In this document: positions 38,534 to 47,204 of the stretch, in pieces | Layout of the letters: every line of letters begins with the position of its first letter | Numbering within the stretch: position 1 is the first letter of the stretch | NCBI RefSeq assembly: GCF_001637225.1 | Contig: NZ_LVJI01000019.1 | Coordinates: 1-64,000, forward strand | DNA from: Paenibacillus antarcticus | GTDB lineage: Bacteria; Bacillota; Bacilli; Paenibacillales; Paenibacillaceae | Reading direction: 5' to 3' | Length of the DNA: 64,000 bases | Position numbers and translations under genes: made by a program | The notes under the pieces: model-generated | Told to the model about the DNA's origin: nothing | Database searches by the model: none | Seen by the model: only the letters and a program-made list of their open reading frames with translations

Positions 38534-39183
38534 GAAAGATAACAATTGTAGTCGCCGACGATCAGATGCTGACGCGTGAAGGACTCCGCACGATTCTAGA
38601 TTTGGAAGATGATTTCGAAGTAGTTGGCGTTGCTAAGAACGGAGAAGAGGCCTGCAAGTTAGCAGAAGCACTTCTTCCCGATCTCGTACTGCTTGATATT
38701 CAAATGCCAGTCATGGACGGAATTACTGCATTGAAGCGAATAAAACGTAGCTGTCCTAACATATTTGTCCTAATATTAACAACCTTTATAGAAGCAGACT
38801 ATATTGTAGAAGGAATGGCCCATGGAGCAAGTGGCTATATGTTGAAAGATATGGATGCAGATAAAATGATCACCGCAATCCGTGATACGGTATCAGGTCA
38901 ATTTATTCTTCCCGCTGCGGTCGCTGCTAAATTGGCTGCAAGGATGAATCTATTTAATAAAGATTATGAAGATTGGCAAAGCCCGAGACTAGATCTCGTC
39001 AAGTTGACAGAGCGGGAAGAGGAGTTAGCACAGCTTATTATCCGTGGACTGAACAACCGTGAGATTGCTGATGAGCTGCAGATCGCTGAAGGTACAGCTC
39101 GGAACTATATCAGTAACCTCTATGGGAAATTGGAGGTTGTTGACCGGGCCCAAGCGATGGTTCGTCTTCAAACGTTAATCTGA
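38530..39183 (+). CDS. NarL/LuxR-type response regulator
   Basis: 217 residues. The receiver domain has phospho-acceptor D56 (LVLLDIQMPVMDG), and ADDQMLTREGL forms the acidic pocket. The C-terminal LuxR helix-turn-helix is LTEREEELAQLIIRGLNNRE to GTARNYISNLYGKL. The ATG overlaps the stop of the giant kinase gene (ATGA), so the two are produced together as a two-component pair. Targets are not visible. Confidence 0.95.
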   Translation: MRKITIVVADDQMLTREGLRTILDLEDDFEVVGVAKNGEEACKLAEALLPDLVLLDIQMPVMDGITALKRIKRSCPNIFVLILTTFIEADYIVEGMAHGASGYMLKDMDADKMITAIRDTVSGQFILPAAVAAKLAARMNLFNKDYEDWQSPRLDLVKLTEREEELAQLIIRGLNNREIADELQIAEGTARNYISNLYGKLEVVDRAQAMVRLQTLI

Positions 39184-39193
39184 GGATTCGGCG

Positions 39194-40561
39194 CTATGTG
39201 GATATTAGGTTAGGGAACCCAATCGAGATCACCGCTCCACCTTCTCGACGGTTACCTGCAGTGATCAGACCTCCGCAGCGCTCAACAATGGCACGTGATA
39301 TAGCTAATCCAAGTCCCGACTCACCATCTTTTCCTTTTACAAACCGGTGGAATAGATCAGGAAGTAAATCTTCCGATATTCCAGGGCCATCATCGCTAAT
39401 GGAGATTTCAACGCGTCCATTCTTGATTGCAGCATGGATATAAATCTGTTGATTCGCATATCGAGTGGCATTAGAGACCACATTGATAAGTGCTTGTAAC
39501 AGTTTATCGCTATCGGCTTGGATCGTGAGTGGTTCGTGATCATCGTATGACGTATAAAGAGTCAGTCCTTTCTTTATCAAAAGAGGGTTCATACGTTCAA
39601 TCGTTTCTATCAGCAAGTCCTTCAGACAAATCACTGAGGGTTTAAATATATCTTCCTCGCTATCGAGCTTTGCAAGTAGGGTCATTTCCGTAACGATTTT
39701 CTTCAATCGACTGCTCTCACTCATAATAATATCGAGACCTTTATGGATATCCTCCCCTTCAAAAACACCGTCCTTGATCCCTTCGGCATAACCCGAGATG
39801 GACATTAAGGGAGTCTTTAATTCATGAGAAGCATTCTGGAAGAACTGTTTCTGTACGTGATTATATCGTTTTAATTCACCAGCCATATCATAGACCGATT
39901 GAGCGACAGAGCCTATCTCTCCGCCAGCCTTGATTAGCTTAACATCTTCAAAGTGACGATCTTTTACCTTTTTGAGTTCCTCCCGTAGTCTGAGCAGAGG
40001 TTGGATCAGCTTTTTTGTAATAAATAGACTAAGCAAGAACATTAGGGCCCCCGCTACACAGACAACGATAAGTAGTCTCTTAAGCAGAGCTTGTTCGATC
40101 GTTTTGACTTTACTAACAGGCGTAAGGAGGGTCAATGTTCCTTGAGGCGTTGTATTCACTTCAGTAATGTACCGTGTATCTGTCCCGTTCCAAATGTTTT
40201 GCAGACTTGATATCTCACTGGATACAGCTAAAGGTCCGGCATTTATCTCAATGTTGATGTCTTCCATAGGTACTGATCTGGACACGACCTTTCCTGTCTC
40301 ATCAGTAAGAATAGCCTCTACACTTGCAGCTGCAGGATATACGATCATTGGTAATGAGACGACTTTATCTAGGAAGATCATATTGTTCATATTTTCCTGA
40401 CTCAATGAGGCTGTCATTGCAGCGCTCATTGTCTTTAAATCTTCTTTTTGGGTTGCGATAAAATGGTCTAACAGCACATGATGGATCACGACAGCCGTAA
40501 CGGAAAGAACCAGTACTAGCGCGATACCAAAGGCTAAATTAATTTGATGTACTAGCTTCAT
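39194..40561 (-). CDS. Sensor histidine kinase, HAMP-HisKA type
   Basis: 455 residues. Two membrane helices (about 10-30 and 165-185) flank an extracellular sensor of about 130 residues. A HAMP linker (KLIQPLLRLREELKKV) leads to the H box FFQNASHELKTPLMSISG and an HATPase domain (NVVSNATRYA, DDGPGI, GLGLAI). GAGGAGGG precedes the ATG. The first 23 bases overlap the end of the OmpR-type regulator gene, so the pair is translationally coupled. It ends 10 bases from the convergent NarL gene with no terminator between. Confidence 0.93.
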   Translation of the reverse strand: MKLVHQINLAFGIALVLVLSVTAVVIHHVLLDHFIATQKEDLKTMSAAMTASLSQENMNNMIFLDKVVSLPMIVYPAAASVEAILTDETGKVVSRSVPMEDINIEINAGPLAVSSEISSLQNIWNGTDTRYITEVNTTPQGTLTLLTPVSKVKTIEQALLKRLLIVVCVAGALMFLLSLFITKKLIQPLLRLREELKKVKDRHFEDVKLIKAGGEIGSVAQSVYDMAGELKRYNHVQKQFFQNASHELKTPLMSISGYAEGIKDGVFEGEDIHKGLDIIMSESSRLKKIVTEMTLLAKLDSEEDIFKPSVICLKDLLIETIERMNPLLIKKGLTLYTSYDDHEPLTIQADSDKLLQALINVVSNATRYANQQIYIHAAIKNGRVEISISDDGPGISEDLLPDLFHRFVKGKDGESGLGLAISRAIVERCGGLITAGNRREGGAVISIGFPNLIST

Positions 40562-41276
40562 CCGTCTGTTCGCCCTCCTCTGCTCTCATGCGATATCCAT
40601 GTCCCCATACCGCTTCGATCGGCACATCTTCTAACTTTTTACGCATCCGCTTAATCAAATGATCGACAGCGCGATCACTTCCGAAGTAATCGTTTCCCCA
40701 TACGAATGTTAGAAGCTCGTCTCTCGTAAAAGCGCGATTAGGGGAGTCGGCAAACACTTTTAGCATAGTGAACTCTTTGCTGGTAAGGTCCACTTCTTCT
40801 CCACACCAGAATGCACGCCTTTCCTCTAATAGCAGTTGTAGATGGCCGACTTCAAGACGAGCCGGGATTATTGGGAGGATGGATCCTTCGGTCGGACTAC
40901 TCATTTTATACGTTCGTTGGAGTTGTCTTTTTATGCGTGCTACTAGCTCTCTGGGGCTGAATGGCTTGACCATATAATCGTCGCTTCCAAGTTCCAGACC
41001 TAATATTTTATCCACTTCATTGTCCCTCGCAGAAATCATAATAATAGGCACCTCTGCCTCATGGCGGATTCGTCTACAAAATTCGTAACCGTCCATGCCA
41101 GGAAGCATGATATCGAGTACCCACATGTCAGGCGGATTGGTTTGCCACAAAGTCCATGCCTCTTCCGCACTACCGAGGCCAATCGTTTGGTAATTTTCCT
41201 TTATTAAATAGGCTTCTACAAGATTACGTATATGTTGATCATCATCGACTACGGCGATGAGATAGTCTTTATTCAT
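40539..41276 (-). CDS. OmpR/PhoB-type response regulator
   Basis: 245 residues. The receiver domain has phospho-acceptor D55 (MWVLDIMLPGMDG) and the conserved lysine in YMVKPFSPREL. The winged-helix DNA-binding domain is at the C-terminus (LTSKEFTMLKVFADSPNRAF, then SDRAVDHLIKRMRKKL). GGAGGT lies 6 bases before the ATG. It is first in a two-gene operon with the HAMP kinase and is divergent from the secreted repeat protein at 41437, its best candidate target (inference). Confidence 0.95.
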   Translation of the reverse strand: MNKDYLIAVVDDDQHIRNLVEAYLIKENYQTIGLGSAEEAWTLWQTNPPDMWVLDIMLPGMDGYEFCRRIRHEAEVPIIMISARDNEVDKILGLELGSDDYMVKPFSPRELVARIKRQLQRTYKMSSPTEGSILPIIPARLEVGHLQLLLEERRAFWCGEEVDLTSKEFTMLKVFADSPNRAFTRDELLTFVWGNDYFGSDRAVDHLIKRMRKKLEDVPIEAVWGHGYRMRAEEGEQTDEASTSN

Positions 41277-41436
41277 TTAGATACCTCCAGATTATTTCTT
41301 TCATAAGTATATCAAGTTGTGGGTGGGTATAGAGCTCTGCCATCGTTTTTCCACATTTTAACCAATGTTCTGCCACACCCTTCTTGTAAGCTTGGGTTTG
41401 TAAGATAATTTGATTGAGAAGAGGAGTGTTGTATTT

Positions 41437-42111
41437 ATGAATCATCAACTGAGATTTAAGAAACTAGCATTGTCCGCCCTTTTAGTGTCTGCAGTTGCCG
41501 TCCCAACCGTAACGAACGCAGCTAGCGAACCTAAGGACGCCAGCCCGAAAGTCTTATCAAAGGCGATCACTAGCGCTCCAGCAACTAGTGTATTAGCTTC
41601 AGTTACAACCGTTGCGAGCGCATGGGCTGATCCCCTTGAACTAGCGAGCACTTACGCACCTACTACGTTAGAAGACTGGAAGAAAACAATAGAGCAATAT
41701 AAGAAGGTAGTTGGAGAAACGAACAGTGTGCATTATTCCATCGATATGGATAAGGCAGGCATTAAGCTGGATCAAGCATTTGAGCTAGCTTCATTGGAGC
41801 CAACAGCTGTAGAAATTATTTCAGCCACACCTGCGGTAATTGGAGAAACGAGCAATATGCAGTATTTCATTGATATGGATAAGGCGAGCATTAAGCTTGA
41901 TAAAGCTTTTGAGATAAATATGTCCGAAGCGATCGCTATGGAAAGCACGATGGCATTACCGATCAGCGAAGCAGATCAAGCCTTTCTCGAAGCTCAATTT
42001 GCTCTAAACGACGCAGTTAAATCCAAAGATTCCGCTGTAATTAAGAAAGCGTTAGCTAAGCTGTTGGTAGAGTATAAGCAGCAGATCGCAGAGTACACAA
42101 CAGCGAAGTAA
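41437..42111 (+). CDS. Secreted protein of unknown function with internal duplication
   Basis: 224 residues from ATG 41437, served by AAGAGGAG; a TTG at 41410 would add 9 residues without support. A signal peptide ends near residue 28 (TNA-AS). An Ala/Thr/Ser-rich region follows, then two copies of a 27-residue unit (residues 91-117 and 134-160) sharing I-D-M-D-K-A-x-I-K-L-D, then a helical C-terminus. I recognise no known domain. Divergence from the OmpR/HK operon suggests it is an envelope-response product controlled by that pair. Confidence 0.7.
   Translation: MNHQLRFKKLALSALLVSAVAVPTVTNAASEPKDASPKVLSKAITSAPATSVLASVTTVASAWADPLELASTYAPTTLEDWKKTIEQYKKVVGETNSVHYSIDMDKAGIKLDQAFELASLEPTAVEIISATPAVIGETSNMQYFIDMDKASIKLDKAFEINMSEAIAMESTMALPISEADQAFLEAQFALNDAVKSKDSAVIKKALAKLLVEYKQQIAEYTTAK
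41707..41916 (+). repeat. Direct repeat inside the secreted protein gene (41707-41787 and 41836-41916)
   Basis: Two 81-base units in the same frame separated by 48 bases, clearly similar at DNA and protein level (GGAGAAACGA and GATATGGATAAGGC are shared). It indicates a fairly recent intragenic duplication. Confidence 0.8.
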
Positions 42112-42174
42112 TGAATTAAATAGATATAGAGAGAAGAATGCTTTAGCAGTATATTCAAGGAGATATTGAATATT

Positions 42175-42222
42175 AGGCAATTCCTATTTCAGCCATATGG
42201 TTGGAGAGGGATTGCCTTATTT
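42175..42222 (+). terminator. Terminator after the secreted repeat protein gene
   Basis: AGGCAATTCC pairs with GGGATTGCCT (one G-U). The T tail is short and interrupted. The remaining bases to 42373 show a TATAAT (42329-42334) without a good -35. Confidence 0.55.
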
Positions 42223-42373
42223 GGTGTGTGGAGAGATATAACAGAGACAGAAGCTTGGTTTTATGGGTAGGAATAGGTGAATTTACAGGGGCAGTAAATA
42301 AATATGGCGAAAAATTCCACCAATTGAATATAATAGAGTAGGGTTTCTTACCACACTTGGAGGAGGTATGTTC

Positions 42374-43696
42374 ATGAAAGGTAAATGGATCAATTCACCT
42401 TACACATTCGCATTAGGGATGTTTGCGATGATGGTTCCTAGTCAGGCATTTAGTTCATTTTATAGCTACTTCTATGTTGAAAAGCTAGGACTTGGGATTG
42501 GGCTCGCAACACTAGCACGTATGATCTTCCTCATATGGGATGCTGTAAACAATCCATTATTCGGTTATTGGTCCGATCGTACAAATACCCGCTACGGACG
42601 CCGCAGACCTTGGGTATTCGGTTCGATACCGTTATTTATGCTGGCATTCGTACTGGTGTTCTCACCTCCAGGAGGTTTATCGGAGAATGGATTATTTGTA
42701 TGGTTCCTAGTGACACTTATTCTCTATGAGGCTGTAGCTACGGTACTCTGGGTGAACTACGGAGCATTACTTCCTGAGCTCTTTCGGGGAGATCGCATTC
42801 GAGCGAAGGCTTCTGCCATACAGCAGGGTTACCAAGTCGTCGCATTGTTAATTGCTACCGCATTATCCCCAATGATTTATGCTGCAATCAACTTTTCCAA
42901 TATGGCCATTGTGTACGCATGTGTCTTTGGTATTTTTATGTACATCTGTATGATGAATGTTCAAGAGAAGAAAGAGACAAATGTAGGCGAGCCATTGAAG
43001 CTGATTCCAGCCTTCCGAGAGACGTTTCGCAATAAGAAGTTTTGGGTGTTTAATATTTCGAACTCATTCGCCCAAACAGTAAATGGACTTGTTAGCTCAA
43101 TGATTCCTTTTTATGCAAAATATGTACTACATATCTCAGAAGCACAAGTGGCGATATTGATGGCATCTGTCTTCGTCTCGGTCATTCCATTAGTATTCGT
43201 ATGGTATTGGATCATTCGGACAATGGATGGGGTTAAGGCATGGCGATTATCACTTATCGTATATGGTATTTCCGTGATTCCGCTGTGGTTCGGTTATGAT
43301 CTTATAAGTGGTGTGGCGGCAGGTATTGCTGTTGGCTTCGGTCTGGCAGGTTTCCTAGTGACTCCTGCGATCGTTGGTGGAAGAATCATTGATGAAGATG
43401 CGGATAACACAGGACTTCGAAGAGAAGGTATCTATACGGCAGTCAGTGGATTCATAACTCGTTCAAGTGGACTCATATCGGCGCTAGCCTTTTTCGTTGT
43501 AGGTTTGATATTCGGCTATCAAAGTGGCGATAATCCAGGTTCGGACCCTGAGTCGACATTCCGGTATTTAGTTAGTGTCGTTCCGCTATGTTTACTTGCA
43601 ATATCCGTGATCATATCATTCACAATCAAATTTAAATTTAAGGAACCGTTGAGAGGTGACTATGACCATGAGCAGAAGATTAATCATCAACTGTGA
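42374..43696 (+). CDS. GPH-family (MelB-like) sugar:cation symporter
   Basis: 440 residues, about 12 membrane helices. WDAVNNPLFGYWSDRTNTRYG is the signature of the glycoside-pentoside-hexuronide family, and RRPWVFGSIP follows as expected. AGGAGG at 42361-42366 is properly spaced for ATG 42374, not 42368. The end overlaps the ChbG-like deacetylase gene by 35 bases, so the two are one unit and the substrate is probably a glycoside whose amino sugar is deacetylated inside the cell. The exact sugar and coupling ion are unknown. Confidence 0.9.
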   Translation: MKGKWINSPYTFALGMFAMMVPSQAFSSFYSYFYVEKLGLGIGLATLARMIFLIWDAVNNPLFGYWSDRTNTRYGRRRPWVFGSIPLFMLAFVLVFSPPGGLSENGLFVWFLVTLILYEAVATVLWVNYGALLPELFRGDRIRAKASAIQQGYQVVALLIATALSPMIYAAINFSNMAIVYACVFGIFMYICMMNVQEKKETNVGEPLKLIPAFRETFRNKKFWVFNISNSFAQTVNGLVSSMIPFYAKYVLHISEAQVAILMASVFVSVIPLVFVWYWIIRTMDGVKAWRLSLIVYGISVIPLWFGYDLISGVAAGIAVGFGLAGFLVTPAIVGGRIIDEDADNTGLRREGIYTAVSGFITRSSGLISALAFFVVGLIFGYQSGDNPGSDPESTFRYLVSVVPLCLLAISVIISFTIKFKFKEPLRGDYDHEQKINHQL

Positions 43697-44579
43697 TGAT
43701 TTCGGACAAAGCCCCCCTATGAACCAAGCTATCATGCACCTATTAGAAGAGGGCAAAGTATCATCAGCAACGATTATGGCCGTTGCTCCAGCGTTTGAGG
43801 AGGCTGCGGCTTGGAGTGCTCGTCGGCGTCAACCCAATGTGGGAATTCATCTGACGATGACAAGTGAATTCGATAAGCTACGTTGGAGTAGCTTAACAGG
43901 ACATCCATCACTGCATGATGAAAGTGGACATCAATATAAGACGGTGAAGGAATTCGAATTGGGGTCACAGACAAAGGCTGTAGTGAAGGAGATCGACGCA
44001 CAGTATCAGCGAGTAAAGAAGTCCGGCATTGTGATTAGTCATGTAGACAACCATATGGGAAGTCTATATGGAATGGAGACGGGGCGTAGCCTGATTCCGC
44101 AGGCCCTCTGGAAGACTACACGTTGGGGATTACCTTCACGGTTATTTCGTTATATTTATGTAGAGGATCCACTCCTTGGATCGCTTAAGAATATCGAGTG
44201 TCCGGTCGCGCTTGCATCGGGATTGGCGGATACACTTGGGGTCCAGATTCCTGACTACCTATTGTCGCATCCTTTTCATATCCTAGAGGGAGAGACCTAT
44301 GACAGCTTCAAGCAGTCGATCATCGAGAAGTTATATAAGCTTCCTGAGGGTGTAAGTGAAACGTATATCCATCCAGGAATGGAAGACTCGTGGATGCTAG
44401 CGAATATTCCAGATTGGGAGAAGCGGGTATGGGAGTCTCGCTTGCCCTTCGATGATGATTTTGCTTATGCGATACGAGATGCTGGAGTTATCTTAACAGA
44501 CTACCGATATGTACAGGAGCAACTTAAAAGTCCACGCTTACCCGCAGCATTTAGGCTGCTAAGGGAACTGATGAAATAA
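43662..44579 (+). CDS. ChbG/HpnK (YdjC-like) carbohydrate deacetylase
   Basis: About 306 residues. The metal site of the YdjC family is visible: D12-D13 in NCDDFGQS, H63 in GIHLTMTSE and H127/H131 in SHVDNHMG. Members such as ChbG remove an acetyl group from chitooligosaccharides or related glycans. No signal peptide. GAGAGG at 43651-43656 serves ATG 43662 (ATG 43668 is also possible). The 35-base overlap with the GPH transporter suggests it acts on the imported sugar. Confidence 0.88.
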   Translation: MTMSRRLIINCDDFGQSPPMNQAIMHLLEEGKVSSATIMAVAPAFEEAAAWSARRRQPNVGIHLTMTSEFDKLRWSSLTGHPSLHDESGHQYKTVKEFELGSQTKAVVKEIDAQYQRVKKSGIVISHVDNHMGSLYGMETGRSLIPQALWKTTRWGLPSRLFRYIYVEDPLLGSLKNIECPVALASGLADTLGVQIPDYLLSHPFHILEGETYDSFKQSIIEKLYKLPEGVSETYIHPGMEDSWMLANIPDWEKRVWESRLPFDDDFAYAIRDAGVILTDYRYVQEQLKSPRLPAAFRLLRELMK

Positions 44580-44694
44580 GATGAATACTTTATCATGTAC
44601 ACCATAGCGAAATAATATAAGGGTATAGCCTATAAAAAAGATCTGAATATATTTCAAATAGAAAATAAAAATACGCATTTAAAATATATTTTCA

Positions 44695-44723
44695 TTGACA
44701 CATCTATTTGCTGTACGTTATAT
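44695..44723 (+). promoter_or_regulatory. Sigma-A promoter upstream of the DoxX gene
   Basis: TTGACA, 17 bases, TTATAT. A perfect AATATAA/TTATATT dyad (44728-44744) covers the expected start of transcription and may be an operator. The leader of about 115 bases contains an AAGGAGGG (44771-44778) not followed by a usable start codon. Confidence 0.7.
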
Positions 44724-44846
44724 TTCTAATATAAATATTATATTCTTATGAATTATTAATATTGAAGGAACAAGGAGGGTAACCTAATCAAATTCAGCTA
44801 TTGTAGCGGAATCAACACAACTAAGATAATAAGGGGAGAATAAATA

Positions 44847-45251
44847 ATGACAAGAATAGCAGTAGTATCAACAATCATGCGTGTAGTGATGGGGATTTTA
44901 TTCCTAGCTCATGGAATTAGTAAATTGCAGATGGGTCTAGGGAATGTGGAGGCATGGTTTGGATCTTTGGGTTTACCTGGAGTGTTGGCGTACGGGGTGG
45001 CTATCCTTGAACTTGTTGGAGGTATTATGCTTATTATTGGCCTCTTTACGAGATATGTATCAGCGTTATTTACGATCATGTTAATCGGAGCGATTGTGAC
45101 AACGAAACTTTCTGCAGGGCTGCTTGGACATGATCAGATGGTAGGATATGAGATGGAGTTGTCTTTTATGTTAGTGACGCTTTATTTGACAGTTGCGGCA
45201 CATACACCGTTATCTATGGATCAAGTCTTGCTTAAAAAACGCAGCGCATAA
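44847..45251 (+). CDS. DoxX family membrane protein
   Basis: 134 residues with four predicted membrane helices. RVVMGILFLAHGISKLQMG and the glycine-rich ELVGGIMLIIGLFTR are standard for the DoxX family. Members are linked to redox stress or accompany quinone or thiol systems, but the biochemical role of this branch is not established. GGGGAG lies a few bases before the ATG. It is monocistronic. Confidence 0.9.
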   Translation: MTRIAVVSTIMRVVMGILFLAHGISKLQMGLGNVEAWFGSLGLPGVLAYGVAILELVGGIMLIIGLFTRYVSALFTIMLIGAIVTTKLSAGLLGHDQMVGYEMELSFMLVTLYLTVAAHTPLSMDQVLLKKRSA

Positions 45252-45283
45252 ATAAAAATTGTCAATTCGAACACTTAATTGAT

Positions 45284-45325
45284 AAAGGCGACTTCCCATT
45301 CCATTGAATGAAAGTCGCCTTTATT
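45284..45325 (+). terminator. Terminator after the DoxX gene
   Basis: AAAGGCGACTT pairs perfectly with AAGTCGCCTTT; the loop contains a smaller ATTC/GAAT pairing. The remaining 250 bases to the next gene are AT-rich, with no feature I can name. Confidence 0.75.
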
Positions 45326-45576
45326 CATGTTCTTCTCATATACTGTCTTTCTTCATTAGTGAAAAGGATCCACCGATTCTATCTTGATGGATTATGAATA
45401 CCGTTAACTAATTCTTTTTATAGGAAAAACTTACCTTATATTGTATATTGATAAAATAGAATGAAAAGGGTTTAAAAAGATATGATTTTTCTTATAGATT
45501 CATTTATGGAAAGACTAGGGCGGGTATTATGATATGAGTCTTCTTGAACTTATCCCAACAGATTGGAGAGGGTTCG

Positions 45577-47202
45577 ATGTACAAAGTGATTATAGTCGAT
45601 GATGAAGCGGTAGTCCGGCTCGGATTGAAAAATACGATTAATTGGAATGAGCACGGCTTCGAATTGATTGGCGATTATGCCAACGGTCGAGAGGCTTGGG
45701 ACGCGGTAGAACTAGACAGACCTGAGTTAGTCATTTCAGACATTAGCATGCCATTCATGGATGGATTAGAGTTAGCAGGATTGATTTCATCACAATTCCC
45801 CTACATAAAGATCATTATATTAACAGGTTTTGACGAATTTGAGTATGCACAGCAAGCAATCCGATTGAAAGTATCTGACTTCATCTTGAAGCCCATCACA
45901 GCACAAGAAATACGAATGCTTCTCGACCGTGTTAGAGCAGAGATGGATGAGGAAAAACAACGTCGAGAGGATCTCAGTAGGTTGAATAATCAACTAAAGC
46001 AGAGCCTTCCGCTACTTAAGGAGCGATTCCTTGAACGATTAGTTGCTGTAGGTCTAGGTAAGGAAGAAATCGAAGAGCGATTCACCTATTTCAATCTCCC
46101 TCCGGTATCACCCTTTTATTTGGTAATGGTGGTAGATATCGATGATTTCGGAGATCGAGAGCTTATTTCTTATGAACACGATGCAGAGTTTCTAAGATTT
46201 GCAACATTTGATATTTTCCAAGAGACGTTAAATCGGGATAATGTGCTTACCTTTCGGACTCGTGAGGAACGAATGGTCGCTATTATTTTCGGACAAGTCA
46301 ATGAGATTCTCTTGTATGAGCAGGTATTTTCTCTTGCTGAGGAAGTCCGTTATCATGTCGAGAAATATTTAAATTTTACGGTTACCGTAGGGATTGGCAG
46401 AGTCTGCGCACATGTTGATCAACTTCCAATTTCGTACAAGAGTGCATTGTCTGCACTAGATTATCGTTTTTTATTAGGGAAAAATCGGGTGCTTAGTATT
46501 ATGGATATTGAGGGCAAGCCATCCATTCAGTTGCCGCTGGTCTTGGACTGGGATCGAAAGCTAGCCACAGCTGTGAAAACAGGAGATCTTCAAGAAGCTT
46601 ACGAGTTAATCCAAATTGGGGTGGCGGAGCTTAAGACTTCGTTGGTTCCTGTAGAAGCATGCTTACTACAAATGCAGAAGGTTGTTCTGACGCTAATGAA
46701 CTCTATTCAGGAACTTGTCATTCATGATGCTGAGTTATCCTTCAATCGACAGATAAAACTAATGGATGTGTATAAATTTAAGACGTTGGATGAAGTTGAA
46801 GTCTGGTTAAGGGATGTGGTGGGCTCTATTATCTCGACCATTGCAGATAACCGTAATCATCTGACGAACATGCAAATCCATCGTGGTGTAGAGTATATTG
46901 ATATGAATTATGCTAATGAGAAAATGTCCCTACAGGACTTATGTCGCCATGTCCTGATGAGTACAAGTTATTTCAGCCTTGTCTTCAAACAACATACCGG
47001 AGAGACATTTATTGAATATTTGACCAGGGTGAGAATCTCTAAAGCGAAGGAACTTCTTCATAATTCAAAGTTGAAATTATATGAAATTGCAGAGCAAGTT
47101 GGATACAAGGACCCAAATTATTTGAGTATTTTATTCAAGAAGCATACCGGAATCACCCCGAAGGACTACCGAGATAATCAAATTAAGGGGAGCGGAGCCT
47201 AA
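45577..47202 (+). CDS. AraC-type response regulator of a three-component sensor (YesN-like)
   Basis: About 541 residues from ATG 45577, with GGAGAGG upstream; a TTG at 45544 is less likely. The receiver domain has phospho-acceptor D55 (LVISDISMPFMDG) and the lysine in FILKPIT. A middle region of about 270 residues leads to two AraC helix-turn-helix motifs (MSLQDLCRHVLMSTSYFS, then LYEIAEQVGYKDPNYLS). It is the first gene of an operon continuing with the Cache kinase 2 bases later and two binding-protein genes. Likely target: the ABC importer genes at 51496-54697. Confidence 0.92.
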   Translation: MYKVIIVDDEAVVRLGLKNTINWNEHGFELIGDYANGREAWDAVELDRPELVISDISMPFMDGLELAGLISSQFPYIKIIILTGFDEFEYAQQAIRLKVSDFILKPITAQEIRMLLDRVRAEMDEEKQRREDLSRLNNQLKQSLPLLKERFLERLVAVGLGKEEIEERFTYFNLPPVSPFYLVMVVDIDDFGDRELISYEHDAEFLRFATFDIFQETLNRDNVLTFRTREERMVAIIFGQVNEILLYEQVFSLAEEVRYHVEKYLNFTVTVGIGRVCAHVDQLPISYKSALSALDYRFLLGKNRVLSIMDIEGKPSIQLPLVLDWDRKLATAVKTGDLQEAYELIQIGVAELKTSLVPVEACLLQMQKVVLTLMNSIQELVIHDAELSFNRQIKLMDVYKFKTLDEVEVWLRDVVGSIISTIADNRNHLTNMQIHRGVEYIDMNYANEKMSLQDLCRHVLMSTSYFSLVFKQHTGETFIEYLTRVRISKAKELLHNSKLKLYEIAEQVGYKDPNYLSILFKKHTGITPKDYRDNQIKGSGA

Positions 47203-47204
47203 AA

